Origin: CAVZMI01 sp050011775
Lineage (GTDB): Bacteria > Bacteroidota > Ignavibacteria > UBA10030 > CAVZMI01
NCBI GenBank assembly: GCA_050011775.1
Contig: JBEKIL010000013.1
Span: 1-64,000, forward strand
Direction of reading: 5' to 3'
DNA: 64,000 bases
Positions 54,918 through 63,608 of this stretch are shown one piece after another (positions within the stretch are counted from its first letter, which is position 1; each line of letters opens with the position of its first letter). The position numbers were made by a program, and so were the translations under genes. The notes below the pieces were generated by a model that did not search any database, was not told where the DNA came from, and saw only the letters and a program-made list of their open reading frames with translations.

Positions 54918-55079
54918 TGTTAAAGAAACTGGTGATTCACTACGATAACTTCTGTCGCTTGTTGCATATGAGATTCTTGAAATACTCGCTTTAAACTCTC
55001 TTATATATGTAGATGAAGTCGATTTGCCTGAAGAGTTAGAAATCTTCATACTTTTATTCAAAATAAGAAGTAATAGGAA

Positions 55080-56021
55080 ATGCCACAAACGATCTTCTTC
55101 ATAGTAGCCGGTCTGTTTCTACTTATATTACTGGCGGTCTGGTCGCTTGCAGGGGGTAATCGGACTCTGCGCCGCTCGACCCGGGCACTGTTTCGCAAGC
55201 TTGGCTTCCGGCGATCGCTCAGACTCAAAGCCCTTCATGCATACGTCTATGGTCGCTGGACAAACCAGTATATTTATGTTCTCTTAAAATGGATCTTACC
55301 TCGTCTTAGTCCTCAGGGAAGGAAATGGTGGTCAGATCGGTATCACGGCAAGGTGATTACGCACGATCAGGCCAAAGCAATCATTACAATTGACAAAAAG
55401 ATACCTCTTCGAGACCTTGAGCAAATAATCCCTTACCCGACTGCGCGGGATCTCGTGCTCAAGGGTCCACCCGAAGTCGTCGTATTCGAATGCGCTTGCC
55501 GTCATGCTCGTGAGAATCCATGTCAGCCGACGCAGGTATGCATGGTCATAGGTCAGCCGTTTGCAGATTTCATCCTGCAGCATAAACCCGGGACCAGCCG
55601 CCGCCTTACGCAGGCTGAAGCACTAGAACTTCTATGGGCCGAGCACGAACGCGGCCACCTTCATTCAGCCTGGTTCAAAGATGCCATGCTAAACCGGTTT
55701 TACGCCATCTGCAACTGCTGTAAATGCTGCTGTGGAGGCATTGAAGCCATGACAAAATATAATACACCTATGATGGCTTCCTCAGGTTTTGTGGCACGGG
55801 TAGAGAGGGACCTTTGTACTTACTGCGATATTTGTGTGAACGCTTGTCCGTTTAATGCACTGACAGACGGCGACGTACCCACTGTCCACTGGGAGAAGTG
55901 TATGGGATGCGGTGTCTGTGTAGGGCAGTGTGCACCCGGGGCCATCACATTAGTCCGCGACGAACGCAAAGGTATTCCACTGGATGTGCGATTGATGGTA
56001 CAGGAGCAAGTCGTGAAATGA
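55080..56021 (+). CDS. Membrane-anchored, cysteine-rich 2x[4Fe-4S] ferredoxin-like protein
   Basis: 313 residues. One N-terminal membrane segment (IFFIVAGLFLLILLAVWSLA), a basic region, a mid-domain with ECACRHARENPCQPTQVC near 140, an unusual Cys-dense stretch CNCCKCCCGG near 212, and two classic 4Fe-4S motifs near 243-285 (CTYCDICVNACPF and CMGCGVCVGQCAP). It probably transfers electrons at the cytosolic face of the membrane. The partner oxidoreductase is not evident; the gene stands alone. Confidence 0.8.
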   Translation: MPQTIFFIVAGLFLLILLAVWSLAGGNRTLRRSTRALFRKLGFRRSLRLKALHAYVYGRWTNQYIYVLLKWILPRLSPQGRKWWSDRYHGKVITHDQAKAIITIDKKIPLRDLEQIIPYPTARDLVLKGPPEVVVFECACRHARENPCQPTQVCMVIGQPFADFILQHKPGTSRRLTQAEALELLWAEHERGHLHSAWFKDAMLNRFYAICNCCKCCCGGIEAMTKYNTPMMASSGFVARVERDLCTYCDICVNACPFNALTDGDVPTVHWEKCMGCGVCVGQCAPGAITLVRDERKGIPLDVRLMVQEQVVK

Positions 56022-56142
56022 TCAATTATTATCAAAAGGAAAATGTATCTATATTTTGATAACAGAAGAGCAAGATTAATCTACTGGGATTTTATATAAA
56101 GTGTAATCGAAATAGCAAGATTGTAAAACAAACAAGAAAAAA

Positions 56143-56691
56143 ATGGTAATCCATATCCTTGATAAAAAAACCTTGCCTGATGAAGCTCTCCATTCTATCA
56201 TAGATCTGGTAATACAGATTTGGCCGTCTAAAAATGGAATTGATAATATTGCAGAGAGAACCAAATCATATATGAAAGAAAATTCAACTCATTTTAATAA
56301 AGTAATATTATTATGGGAAGATCATACTGTAGCAGGTCATGCAGAAATTTTTGATCGGGAAATATTCAGCAATAATAGAAAAATACGCAATATGGCTTTA
56401 GGCGGTGTTTGTGTGCGACCTTCTTATAGAGGAAAAGATTTTGGGAAGATCGTAGTACAAAAAGTTTTTCACTATATTGATATCGGTCAATTTGAGTGTT
56501 CTGTTTTTCAGACAAATATACCGCAATTTTATGATAAATTAGGAGCAAAGATAATTTATAATAAATTCTTTAATTCTCAGAATAAGGGGAATGATATAAC
56601 AATTCCGGATTGGGGCCCATATATCATGGTATATCCCAAAGAATATGCATTTGATAATTTTGACATTGATTTGAATGGGAACGGTTATTAA
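56143..56691 (+). CDS. GNAT-family acetyltransferase, A+T-rich gene
   Basis: 182 residues. The GNAT acetyl-CoA site is GGVCVRPSYRGKDFGKIVVQ near 88-107, followed by the usual late beta-bulge region (FYDKLGAKIIYNKFF). Its base composition is visibly more A+T-rich than its neighbours, suggesting recent transfer. The substrate is unknown. Confidence 0.75.
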   Translation: MVIHILDKKTLPDEALHSIIDLVIQIWPSKNGIDNIAERTKSYMKENSTHFNKVILLWEDHTVAGHAEIFDREIFSNNRKIRNMALGGVCVRPSYRGKDFGKIVVQKVFHYIDIGQFECSVFQTNIPQFYDKLGAKIIYNKFFNSQNKGNDITIPDWGPYIMVYPKEYAFDNFDIDLNGNGY

Positions 56692-56770
56692 TTCCCGAAT
56701 CGTTTATTCTATGGAGCAGGATTATAAACTTGTAAATAACTCTTAGGATTTTTCAAGCACGGAGGAAATC

Positions 56771-59761
56771 ATGATGAAAAAATCACAACGAGTAATATTC
56801 TATCTCGTAATTCTTGCGATAATATGTCCTTCCGTTTATGCCGGCGAATATACAAAAGGAGAAATTTATCACGGATTCAAGCTTCTTGAAAAACGTTTTG
56901 TTAAAGAAGTGAATTCCGAATGTCTATACTTCGAGCATGTAAAGAGCGGTGCCCGTCTTCTGAAAATAGCCTCCGATGATCCCAATAAAACATTCAGTAT
57001 CGCATTTAAGACGGATCCGGAATCCAACGACGGGACTCCCCACATCATGGAACATTGCGTTTTGAACGGATCAAAGAACTTTCCCGTTAAAAGTCCGTTC
57101 GACCAGCTATCGAAAGGGTCTCTCGTCACATTCTTAAATGCCTTCACCGGCGACGAGGTTACATGCTATCCGTTCGCGAGCATGAACGACAAGGATTATT
57201 TTAACGTGATGCACGTTTATCTTGACGCAGTGTTCAATCCGCTTATCGACAGTGATCCCCGTATATTAAAACAGGAAGGCTGGCACCATGAGCTGGATTC
57301 ATTGAATGGCCCCGTAGTTTATAAAGGGGTCGTCTATAACGAAATGAAGGGCGCCTATTCCAATCCGGTACGCGAATTGAATTATCAGGTTAATAAAAAT
57401 CTCTTCCCCGATAATGGCTATCACTTTACGTCGGGCGGGTATCCGTCATCCATTCCGAAGTTAACATACGATATGTTCGTGGCATATCACCAAAAATATT
57501 ATCATCCGTCAAACAGTTACATTATGCTGTACGGAAATGCAGAGCTTGATAAAGAGCTAACATTCATCGATGTGGAATATCTCTCGAAATATGATAAAGC
57601 AGCTTGTCCGGTTATTTTCCCGCTTCAAAAACCTTTTACCGCGATGAAAGAGGTCACAGCGTCATATCCAATTCCGGAGGGGAGCAAGTCTGAAAATCAA
57701 ACGTATCTCGCTTTTAGTGTTGTTGCCGGACTTAATACAGATAGAGCAACGACAATGGCACTTAATATACTATGCGACTTACTCGTTAATCAGGAAGCTG
57801 CACCGATCCGGCTAGCCCTCCAAAATGCCGGTATAGGGCAGGATGTGAGTGCCACTGTGGATGAAATTGAACAGAATGTCTTTCAGATCATGGTCCAGAA
57901 TGCAAATCCTGCCGATAAGCAAAAATTCCGCGACATTGTTATGACCACACTGCACGATGTAGTGCAAAAAGGTCTAGATAAAAAGGCCGTTGAAGGCGCA
58001 ATCAACCGGACGGAATTCCAGCTTCGAGAAGGAAATGATGCACAGAAAGGAATAACCTATGATTTCCAGATTCTCCCCGGCTGGCTCTTTGCCGACGATC
58101 CGTTCCTGACGCTTGAATATGAAAAACCGCTAGCAATAGTCAAGACTGCTCTCGATAGTAAATACCTGGAATCGATTATTCAGAAATACATTCTTGATAA
58201 CCCGCATGCACTTGTCCTGGTACTTGAACCTAAACCGGGTATGGAAAAAGAGAATATTGCAGCAGCGGAGAAGGAACTGCAGGAGTACAAAGCTTCTCTC
58301 TCTGAAAAGGGAAAGGAAGCACTTGTAAAGGAGACACAGGATTTAATCGCATATCAGAAACGTGAAGATACGCCCGAAGCGGTTGCGACCATTCCACTGC
58401 TGGAGCGGAAAGATATCAATCCTAAAGCGACGTGGTATGCGGTGCAGGATCAGCGCGTTGCAGGCGTCCCCGTTCTGTATCATGAGGAATTTACGAATGG
58501 CGTTATATATACGAACATGATGTTCGATATCCGGGTTTTGCCCACAGAATTGATTCCATACGCCGCACTGCTTGCGGAAGTCGTGGGAAGTCAAAACACC
58601 GACAATTATTCATTTGGCGATCTGGATGTGGCATTGAATATCAATACAGGTGGATTTAATGCATCCCTTTCAACATACCTTGAAAATCAGAACGATTCGG
58701 CGATGATATCGAAATTCGTGGTAAATGCAAAGGTCATGAATACCAAGGTCGATAAACTATTCGATCTGCTTAATGAGATCGTCAACCATACACGCTATGC
58801 CGATACTGCCCGACTTAAAGCGATTCTCATCCGGCATCAGTCACGCCTTGATGCTCAGGTAAAAAGAAACGGATATGGATACGCCCGCACGCGTCTCCTT
58901 TCGTATTTTACCAATGTGGGGATGTTAGCTGAATTGACAGGCGGATTTGAATATTATTGGTTCATCTCAGAGTTGGCAGCAAATGTTGATCAAAAAGCCT
59001 CAGAGATCGGTGAGAAGCTTGCCAGAACTGCGTCGCTGCTGTTCAGGAAGGGAAACCTGATTGCTACGGTGACATGCGGTAAGAATGATTTACCCGTTGT
59101 TATAAAGGAACTACCAAAGTTTGTTAATGCTCTTCCGGCAGGGACCGGGGAATTCAAAGAGTGGAAATTTACATTTGAGAAAAAAAATGAGGGGTTCCTG
59201 ACTGCTTCGAAAGTTCAATATGTCATAAAAGGATATGATTTTAAAAAACTTGGATATTCATGGAACGGGAAGATCAATGTATTGAGTCAGATACTCTCTT
59301 CCGATTGGCTCCAGACGCGCGTTCGGGTGGTCGGAGGAGCATATGGAGTATTTAGTTCGTTTGCACGGAATGGAAGGGTCGTATTCGGTTCATATCGCGA
59401 TCCGAACCTGAAAGAAACATTGGAAAATTTCGACGCGATCCCCGAGTATCTCGATAAACTCGAAGTCAGCGACAAGGATATGACGAGATATATCATCGGC
59501 ACCATCGCCGATTTGGATAATCCGTTGACTCCTTCACAGAAAGGCGATGCCGCCGTAAAATATTACCTGGAGAAATATACTCCGGAAGGGCTCCAGCATG
59601 ACCGTGATGATGTGATCAATACAACTCTCGGCGATGTAAAGGGAATGGAAAAAATGGTTGCAGATATTTTGAATCAGAAAGTCATCTGTGTCTATGGCAA
59701 CGAAGAGAAAATTACGCAGCAAAAAGATCTCTTTAGAAATATCCAAAAATTGAACCGCTGA
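56771..59761 (+). CDS. M16C insulinase-family zinc protease, PreP-like, exported
   Basis: 996 residues with a signal peptide (VIFYLVILAIICPSVYAGEY). The inverted zinc motif HxxEH is HIMEH at about 91-95, with the distal Glu in VVYNEMKGAYS near 190. It spans two M16 halves joined by a linker near 490-560 as in presequence protease, forming a closed chamber that degrades peptides. Probably periplasmic peptide turnover. GGAGG lies just upstream; a second ATG at 56774 is equivalent. Confidence 0.9.
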   Translation: MMKKSQRVIFYLVILAIICPSVYAGEYTKGEIYHGFKLLEKRFVKEVNSECLYFEHVKSGARLLKIASDDPNKTFSIAFKTDPESNDGTPHIMEHCVLNGSKNFPVKSPFDQLSKGSLVTFLNAFTGDEVTCYPFASMNDKDYFNVMHVYLDAVFNPLIDSDPRILKQEGWHHELDSLNGPVVYKGVVYNEMKGAYSNPVRELNYQVNKNLFPDNGYHFTSGGYPSSIPKLTYDMFVAYHQKYYHPSNSYIMLYGNAELDKELTFIDVEYLSKYDKAACPVIFPLQKPFTAMKEVTASYPIPEGSKSENQTYLAFSVVAGLNTDRATTMALNILCDLLVNQEAAPIRLALQNAGIGQDVSATVDEIEQNVFQIMVQNANPADKQKFRDIVMTTLHDVVQKGLDKKAVEGAINRTEFQLREGNDAQKGITYDFQILPGWLFADDPFLTLEYEKPLAIVKTALDSKYLESIIQKYILDNPHALVLVLEPKPGMEKENIAAAEKELQEYKASLSEKGKEALVKETQDLIAYQKREDTPEAVATIPLLERKDINPKATWYAVQDQRVAGVPVLYHEEFTNGVIYTNMMFDIRVLPTELIPYAALLAEVVGSQNTDNYSFGDLDVALNINTGGFNASLSTYLENQNDSAMISKFVVNAKVMNTKVDKLFDLLNEIVNHTRYADTARLKAILIRHQSRLDAQVKRNGYGYARTRLLSYFTNVGMLAELTGGFEYYWFISELAANVDQKASEIGEKLARTASLLFRKGNLIATVTCGKNDLPVVIKELPKFVNALPAGTGEFKEWKFTFEKKNEGFLTASKVQYVIKGYDFKKLGYSWNGKINVLSQILSSDWLQTRVRVVGGAYGVFSSFARNGRVVFGSYRDPNLKETLENFDAIPEYLDKLEVSDKDMTRYIIGTIADLDNPLTPSQKGDAAVKYYLEKYTPEGLQHDRDDVINTTLGDVKGMEKMVADILNQKVICVYGNEEKITQQKDLFRNIQKLNR

Positions 59762-60098
59762 TGGGCAAAGTGGAAAGCAAGGAGGTAATTGCATGGAGGG
59801 CGATCAAGCAGGTGCACTCGGCTTCTTATATTTCAACCGACACGTTTGCTTCGAGAGCCCGTTATGAAATTTCTACCGGTTCCTCGACGGTTCCTCAGGC
59901 AGGGCTAGTCCAATAATGGTCGGGTTATTTTTTGGGGTTTTTAATTGATATACCTGCAGCAAATGGTGGAGAATATCGGCCTTACTATCGGAAAACATCC
60001 GGATGATTCGAACGCTTGAATATTCTTTTAAAAAAGGAACCCTCAATATTGGGTGCAGGATTCGCTCAAAAAGTGCGATATTGTTAAAGGAGTTGATT
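59762..60098. other. 337-base intergenic gap
   Basis: Apart from one 24-codon frame with a perfect Shine-Dalgarno (59793-59867), I see no gene, tRNA or clear terminator here. A T-rich run (GGTCGGGTTATTTTTTGGGG) at about 59918 has no convincing hairpin. Confidence 0.4.
59793..59867 (+). CDS. Possible small ORF (24 residues) with a strong ribosome binding site
   Basis: AAGGAGGT (59779-59786) lies 6-7 bases before ATG 59793. The frame encodes MEGDQAGALGFLYFNRHVCF and four more residues, then TGA. No family is recognised. It starts 31 bases after the M16 protease stop and may be a small protein, a leader peptide or a gene remnant. Confidence 0.35.
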   Translation: MEGDQAGALGFLYFNRHVCFESPL

Positions 60099-60620
60099 AT
60101 GGATGGAAAATTGTTTTTCATCTGGGTAGGGATAGGAGTGGCGACACATTGTATTCGTACAGGTTATGAAATATTGAAATTTAAAAAAATAATAATGCCC
60201 GGTAAAGTAAGTTTTATTGTCATTCTTTCAGTTATGCTCTTAATGTGGATTTCATGGGTCAATATGTGTACAACCGATATTTACAAAATTATAATTCCGG
60301 ATCTCGTGCGGTTTTTCGGTCTCATTGTGTTCATTTCAGGAATAATCATTTTCCTTACTACACTATTTACAATTAAAGCTGTTGAGACACACAAGGGCGA
60401 TTTAGTTACCGGAGGGGTATATTCTAAAATCAGACATCCTATGTATCTGAGTTTTATATTATGGTTGATCGGATTATCGGTTTTTTCCGGAGCCGTAATT
60501 TCATTCATTGTATCTATAGCCTTTATTACAAATATTCTATACTGGAAATATTTGGAAGAAAAAGAGTTGGAGATACGATACCCAACATACAATGATTATA
60601 AAAAGAAGACAATATTTTAA
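60099..60620 (+). CDS. Isoprenylcysteine carboxyl methyltransferase-like membrane protein
   Basis: 173 residues from ATG 60099, preceded by AAAGGAG. Four to five membrane segments. The conserved SAM-binding region of ICMT/PEMT-like enzymes is GGVYSKIRHPMYLSFILW near 105-122, and EEKELEIRYPTYNDYKKK closes the protein. Probably methylates a small or lipid-like substrate at the membrane. Confidence 0.82.
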   Translation: MDGKLFFIWVGIGVATHCIRTGYEILKFKKIIMPGKVSFIVILSVMLLMWISWVNMCTTDIYKIIIPDLVRFFGLIVFISGIIIFLTTLFTIKAVETHKGDLVTGGVYSKIRHPMYLSFILWLIGLSVFSGAVISFIVSIAFITNILYWKYLEEKELEIRYPTYNDYKKKTIF

Positions 60621-60726
60621 TCTTTATGTCTTCGTGATCGTCTGGATGAACATCCAGATGCCGGAATACACACACGAATATATTCAAGGTGAGTCAAACC
60701 GGCAGAAACCTTATCAGGGACAAATA

Positions 60727-61419
60727 ATGGAAGATACCTTAAAACCGCCATATTTGAAAAAGGTGGGACAGCGCGGTTACATAACAATCTGGATTGTCGA
60801 TGGCACATACGTGCGAACTCATCTTGACGAAGAGTTTACAAACTTCGGACATCATTACAGTTTTAAATGTATCCCTGAAAATGAATTCTGGCTTGATAAG
60901 GAGGCAAAGAAAGATGAGCAGAAATTCTTCATCGACCACCTGCTGGTAGAGCATCGGCTGATGGCGAAAGGGATATCGTACGACAAAGCACTGGAAACCG
61001 CCGATAGGGCAGAAATGGCAGAACGGAAAAAAGCAGGTGATGTTAAGGAATTAACAAAAGGTGGTAACCTTCCCGATCCGGCGAAGGTCCATATGCGGCT
61101 CTGGAAGAAACTTGAATCGGGAATATCCGTTTGGATCGTTGACGGCCGACTTGTGCGGAGTGTCTTTGATATCGATTTCACCGAGGGTGGGCATGATTAT
61201 GTCTATGAATTCGTCCCGGAAAATGAAGTATGGATTGACAACGATCTTGAAGAAATCGAGCGCCCGTACGTACTACTCCATGAGCTGCACGAACGGAATT
61301 TGATGGCAAAGGGTTGGAACTACGATAAAGCGCATGAAGAATCAAGCACGATAGAGTACTATTATCGTCATCATGCCAACGAGTTACATCTGGCTCTGGC
61401 AAAAGAAGGATGGGAGTAG
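60727..61419 (+). CDS. Unrecognised protein with two copies of an approximately 85-residue domain
   Basis: About 230 residues from ATG 60727; upstream in-frame starts exist at 60592 and 60658. Two tandem repeats are visible: IWIVDGTYVRTHLDEEFTNF with HHYSFKCIPENEFWLD, and VWIVDGRLVRSVFDIDFTEG with HDYVYEFVPENEVWID. Each is followed by an ExR-LMAKG-x2-YDKA block; in copy 2 this block begins HELHERNLMAKGWNYDKAHE, in copy 1 it is DHLLVEHRLMAKGISYDKAL. The HExxxE-like string in copy 2 is suggestive of a metal site but unproven. No signal peptide. I do not know the family. Confidence 0.65.
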   Translation: MEDTLKPPYLKKVGQRGYITIWIVDGTYVRTHLDEEFTNFGHHYSFKCIPENEFWLDKEAKKDEQKFFIDHLLVEHRLMAKGISYDKALETADRAEMAERKKAGDVKELTKGGNLPDPAKVHMRLWKKLESGISVWIVDGRLVRSVFDIDFTEGGHDYVYEFVPENEVWIDNDLEEIERPYVLLHELHERNLMAKGWNYDKAHEESSTIEYYYRHHANELHLALAKEGWE

Positions 61420-61528
61420 CCGAGGGAATCTACACTTGCCGGTTGATGTATAATTCGTTTGAATGCATTTTAGACTGCTGTTGACAGCGGCTTTATAAAC
61501 ACTCATTGGAAGAAATGAGAGGTTGGAT

Positions 61529-62659
61529 ATGAACTCCCAGCTTAAAGAAGCAAAAACCTTGCATGAATTAAAACAATTTATATCGTTTCAATACTCATTG
61601 TATCGTGATAATAAATATTGGGTGCCCCCCCTTCGTGCCGACGAACTAAATACACTTCGAAAAGATAAGAACCCTGCCTTTGATTTCTGTGAATCAAAAT
61701 ACTGGATGGCATTGAAAAACGGAAAAGTAATCGGTCGGATTGCCGGGATTATCAATAGAAAATACAATGAGAAGTGGAATGCGAAAGCAGCTCGTTTCGG
61801 TTGGGTCGATTTTATCGACGATACGGAGGTCTCCGCTGCACTCTTCGATGCTGTTGAAAAATGGGCAGAGTCAAAGGGGATGGATTGCATTCATGGCCCT
61901 CTGGGCTTCACTGATATGGATGGTGAAGGAACACTTATCGAAGGTTTTGAAGAAGCAAGCACGTTTGGTGCAATTTACAATTATCCATATTACTCGCGAC
62001 ACATTGAAAATGCAGGGTATTTAAAAGATATCGACTGGATTGAATATGTAGTGAAAATGCATTCGGGAATTCCTGAAAAGGTACGTAGAATAGCTGAGAT
62101 TGCATTGGAGAGAAACAATCTTAAAATTTTAAAGGTCAGAAAAGCTAAAGAGCTGCTTCCGTATGCAAAGGAAATATTTTATCTATTGAACGATGCCTAT
62201 AAGGAACTATACGGCTTTGTTGAATTGTCGGATAGACAGATAGATATGTACGTGAAGCAATATTTCAGCTTTATTCTTCCCGAATATGTACCGGTGGTGC
62301 TGGATTCTGATAACAAGGTTATCGCTTTTGGCATTGCCATGCCCTCATTATCCGGGGCGTTTCAAAAATGTAAAGGCCGTCTGTTTCCTTTCGGATTTAT
62401 CCATGTCTTGAGAGCATTAAAAAAGAATAAAAATGTCGATCTTTATCTGACTGCGGTACGTCCTGATGCTCAGAATAAAGGTGTCAACGCAATTTTAATG
62501 CACGAGATGAACAAGGTATTTGTAAAAAATAAAATTGAAATAGTCGAAACAAATAGAGAACTGGAAGGAAATACAAAAGTCCAGGCTCAATGGAGATTTT
62601 TTGATAAGAGGCAACACAAACGAAGAAGATGTTATAAAAAAGATATATTGTTGATTTGA
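61529..62659 (+). CDS. GNAT-fold (two-lobed) acetyltransferase-like protein
   Basis: 376 residues from ATG 61529. The N-terminal lobe has YRDNKYWVPPLRADELNTL and CIHGPLGFTDMDGEGTLIEG; the C-terminal lobe has VDLYLTAVRPDAQNKGVNAI, a typical GNAT acetyl-CoA loop, near 315. The family is widespread and annotated only as N-acetyltransferase-like. The substrate is unknown. The C-terminus is basic (KRQHKRRRCYKKD). Confidence 0.7.
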   Translation: MNSQLKEAKTLHELKQFISFQYSLYRDNKYWVPPLRADELNTLRKDKNPAFDFCESKYWMALKNGKVIGRIAGIINRKYNEKWNAKAARFGWVDFIDDTEVSAALFDAVEKWAESKGMDCIHGPLGFTDMDGEGTLIEGFEEASTFGAIYNYPYYSRHIENAGYLKDIDWIEYVVKMHSGIPEKVRRIAEIALERNNLKILKVRKAKELLPYAKEIFYLLNDAYKELYGFVELSDRQIDMYVKQYFSFILPEYVPVVLDSDNKVIAFGIAMPSLSGAFQKCKGRLFPFGFIHVLRALKKNKNVDLYLTAVRPDAQNKGVNAILMHEMNKVFVKNKIEIVETNRELEGNTKVQAQWRFFDKRQHKRRRCYKKDILLI

Positions 62660-62692
62660 TGAACCCTATGCTGCATAACGGAGACGGATAAA

Positions 62693-62717
62693 GGAGACGT
62701 CCCAGTGGGAGGTCTCC
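62693..62717. repeat. Near-perfect 25-base inverted repeat between convergent genes
   Basis: GGAGAC-G-TCCCA-G-TGGGA-G-GTCTCC: outer 6 bp and inner 5 bp arms. It lies in the 85-base gap between the plus-strand acetyltransferase and the minus-strand LacI-like gene. There is no T tract, so it could be a bidirectional transcription barrier or a mobile palindrome. Confidence 0.5.
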
Positions 62718-62744
62718 ACGGTCCTCAACCTTGATAGCATAATT

Positions 62745-63593
62745 TCATGCCGATTGACGGACGATAATTTCAGGATTAAATGTGACCTTCTGCGGCTTCT
62801 GGAGAATTTCGGCTTTTTGAAGCACGGCCATCTTATAAGCGGTGTCTGCCATCTCTTTCAAAGGCTGCCTGATGGTAGTAAGCTTGGGTGTCGAAACCTG
62901 CGCTATGAAAAGATCGTCGAATCCCATAACTGCGACATCCTCGGGTATTCGCGTTCCCCGTTCTCTGGCTGCAGAGAGTAAACCTGATGCAGTGTTGTCA
63001 CCGGCCGCGCAAAAGATTGCATCCACGCCTATGTCCAACAACTTCGGCATTACCTCTACGCCGTCCTCGCGAGAGTAGTTGATCACCTCGATTTTGCAAC
63101 CTGGGGGCACGGAGAGCCCTGCGGCGCTTAGTGCCTGCAGAAATCCCTTAAGCCTTTGCTCTGCGTTGTAGCCCCCTTTTATCTGAGTCCTGCCGGAGAC
63201 TATGGCGATCCTCTTTCTGCCTTTCGCAATGAAGTACTCCCCTGCGAGGCGTCCGCCCGTGAAGTTGTCTACGGTAATGGTGGATACACCGACCGCATCT
63301 TCGTCCAGCAGCACGATGGGTACATTCACGGCTGTATAAGCAGCAATTGTATCTGGATCAGGTCGTATATCCATAGCGATCAAGGCGGTGGGATTTGTCT
63401 GAGTCAGGGCTTGCTCTAAGCGTTGTTTCTGCACATCAGTTTCGCCTGTAACAGATCGTATAACAATCTCCTCCGGCTTGAACAGCTTCTTAAAATGTTC
63501 ACACATCGCCGTGTGTATAGCCGACAGGAATGTCGGTGCTACAATAAGAACTTTTATATATCTGTTCGCCATCGAGACACTCGCTTTTATCAT
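62745..63593 (-). CDS. LacI-type sugar-binding (periplasmic-binding-protein-like) domain protein without HTH
   Basis: 282 residues homologous to the effector domain of LacI/GalR regulators: IVLLDEDAVGVSTITVDNFT, GRLAGEYFIAKGRKRIAIVS, GVDAIFCAAGDNTASGLLSA, DVAVMGFDDLFIAQVSTPKL and TTIRQPLKEMADTAYKM. The usual N-terminal helix-turn-helix and hinge are absent; the protein begins directly with the first strand of the fold (YIKVLIVAPTF). There is no signal peptide. It follows ychF on the same strand by 15 bases. It may be a truncated regulator or a cytosolic sensor. Confidence 0.78.
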   Translation of the reverse strand: MIKASVSMANRYIKVLIVAPTFLSAIHTAMCEHFKKLFKPEEIVIRSVTGETDVQKQRLEQALTQTNPTALIAMDIRPDPDTIAAYTAVNVPIVLLDEDAVGVSTITVDNFTGGRLAGEYFIAKGRKRIAIVSGRTQIKGGYNAEQRLKGFLQALSAAGLSVPPGCKIEVINYSREDGVEVMPKLLDIGVDAIFCAAGDNTASGLLSAARERGTRIPEDVAVMGFDDLFIAQVSTPKLTTIRQPLKEMADTAYKMAVLQKAEILQKPQKVTFNPEIIVRQSA

Positions 63594-63608
63594 ATTGAGA
63601 TTAACATC

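Noticed and set aside
54918..55079. Possible gene remnant between the methyltransferase and the ferredoxin
   Set aside because: A stretch reads as a helix-like peptide but has an internal stop, no start and no recognisable family; too weak to call.
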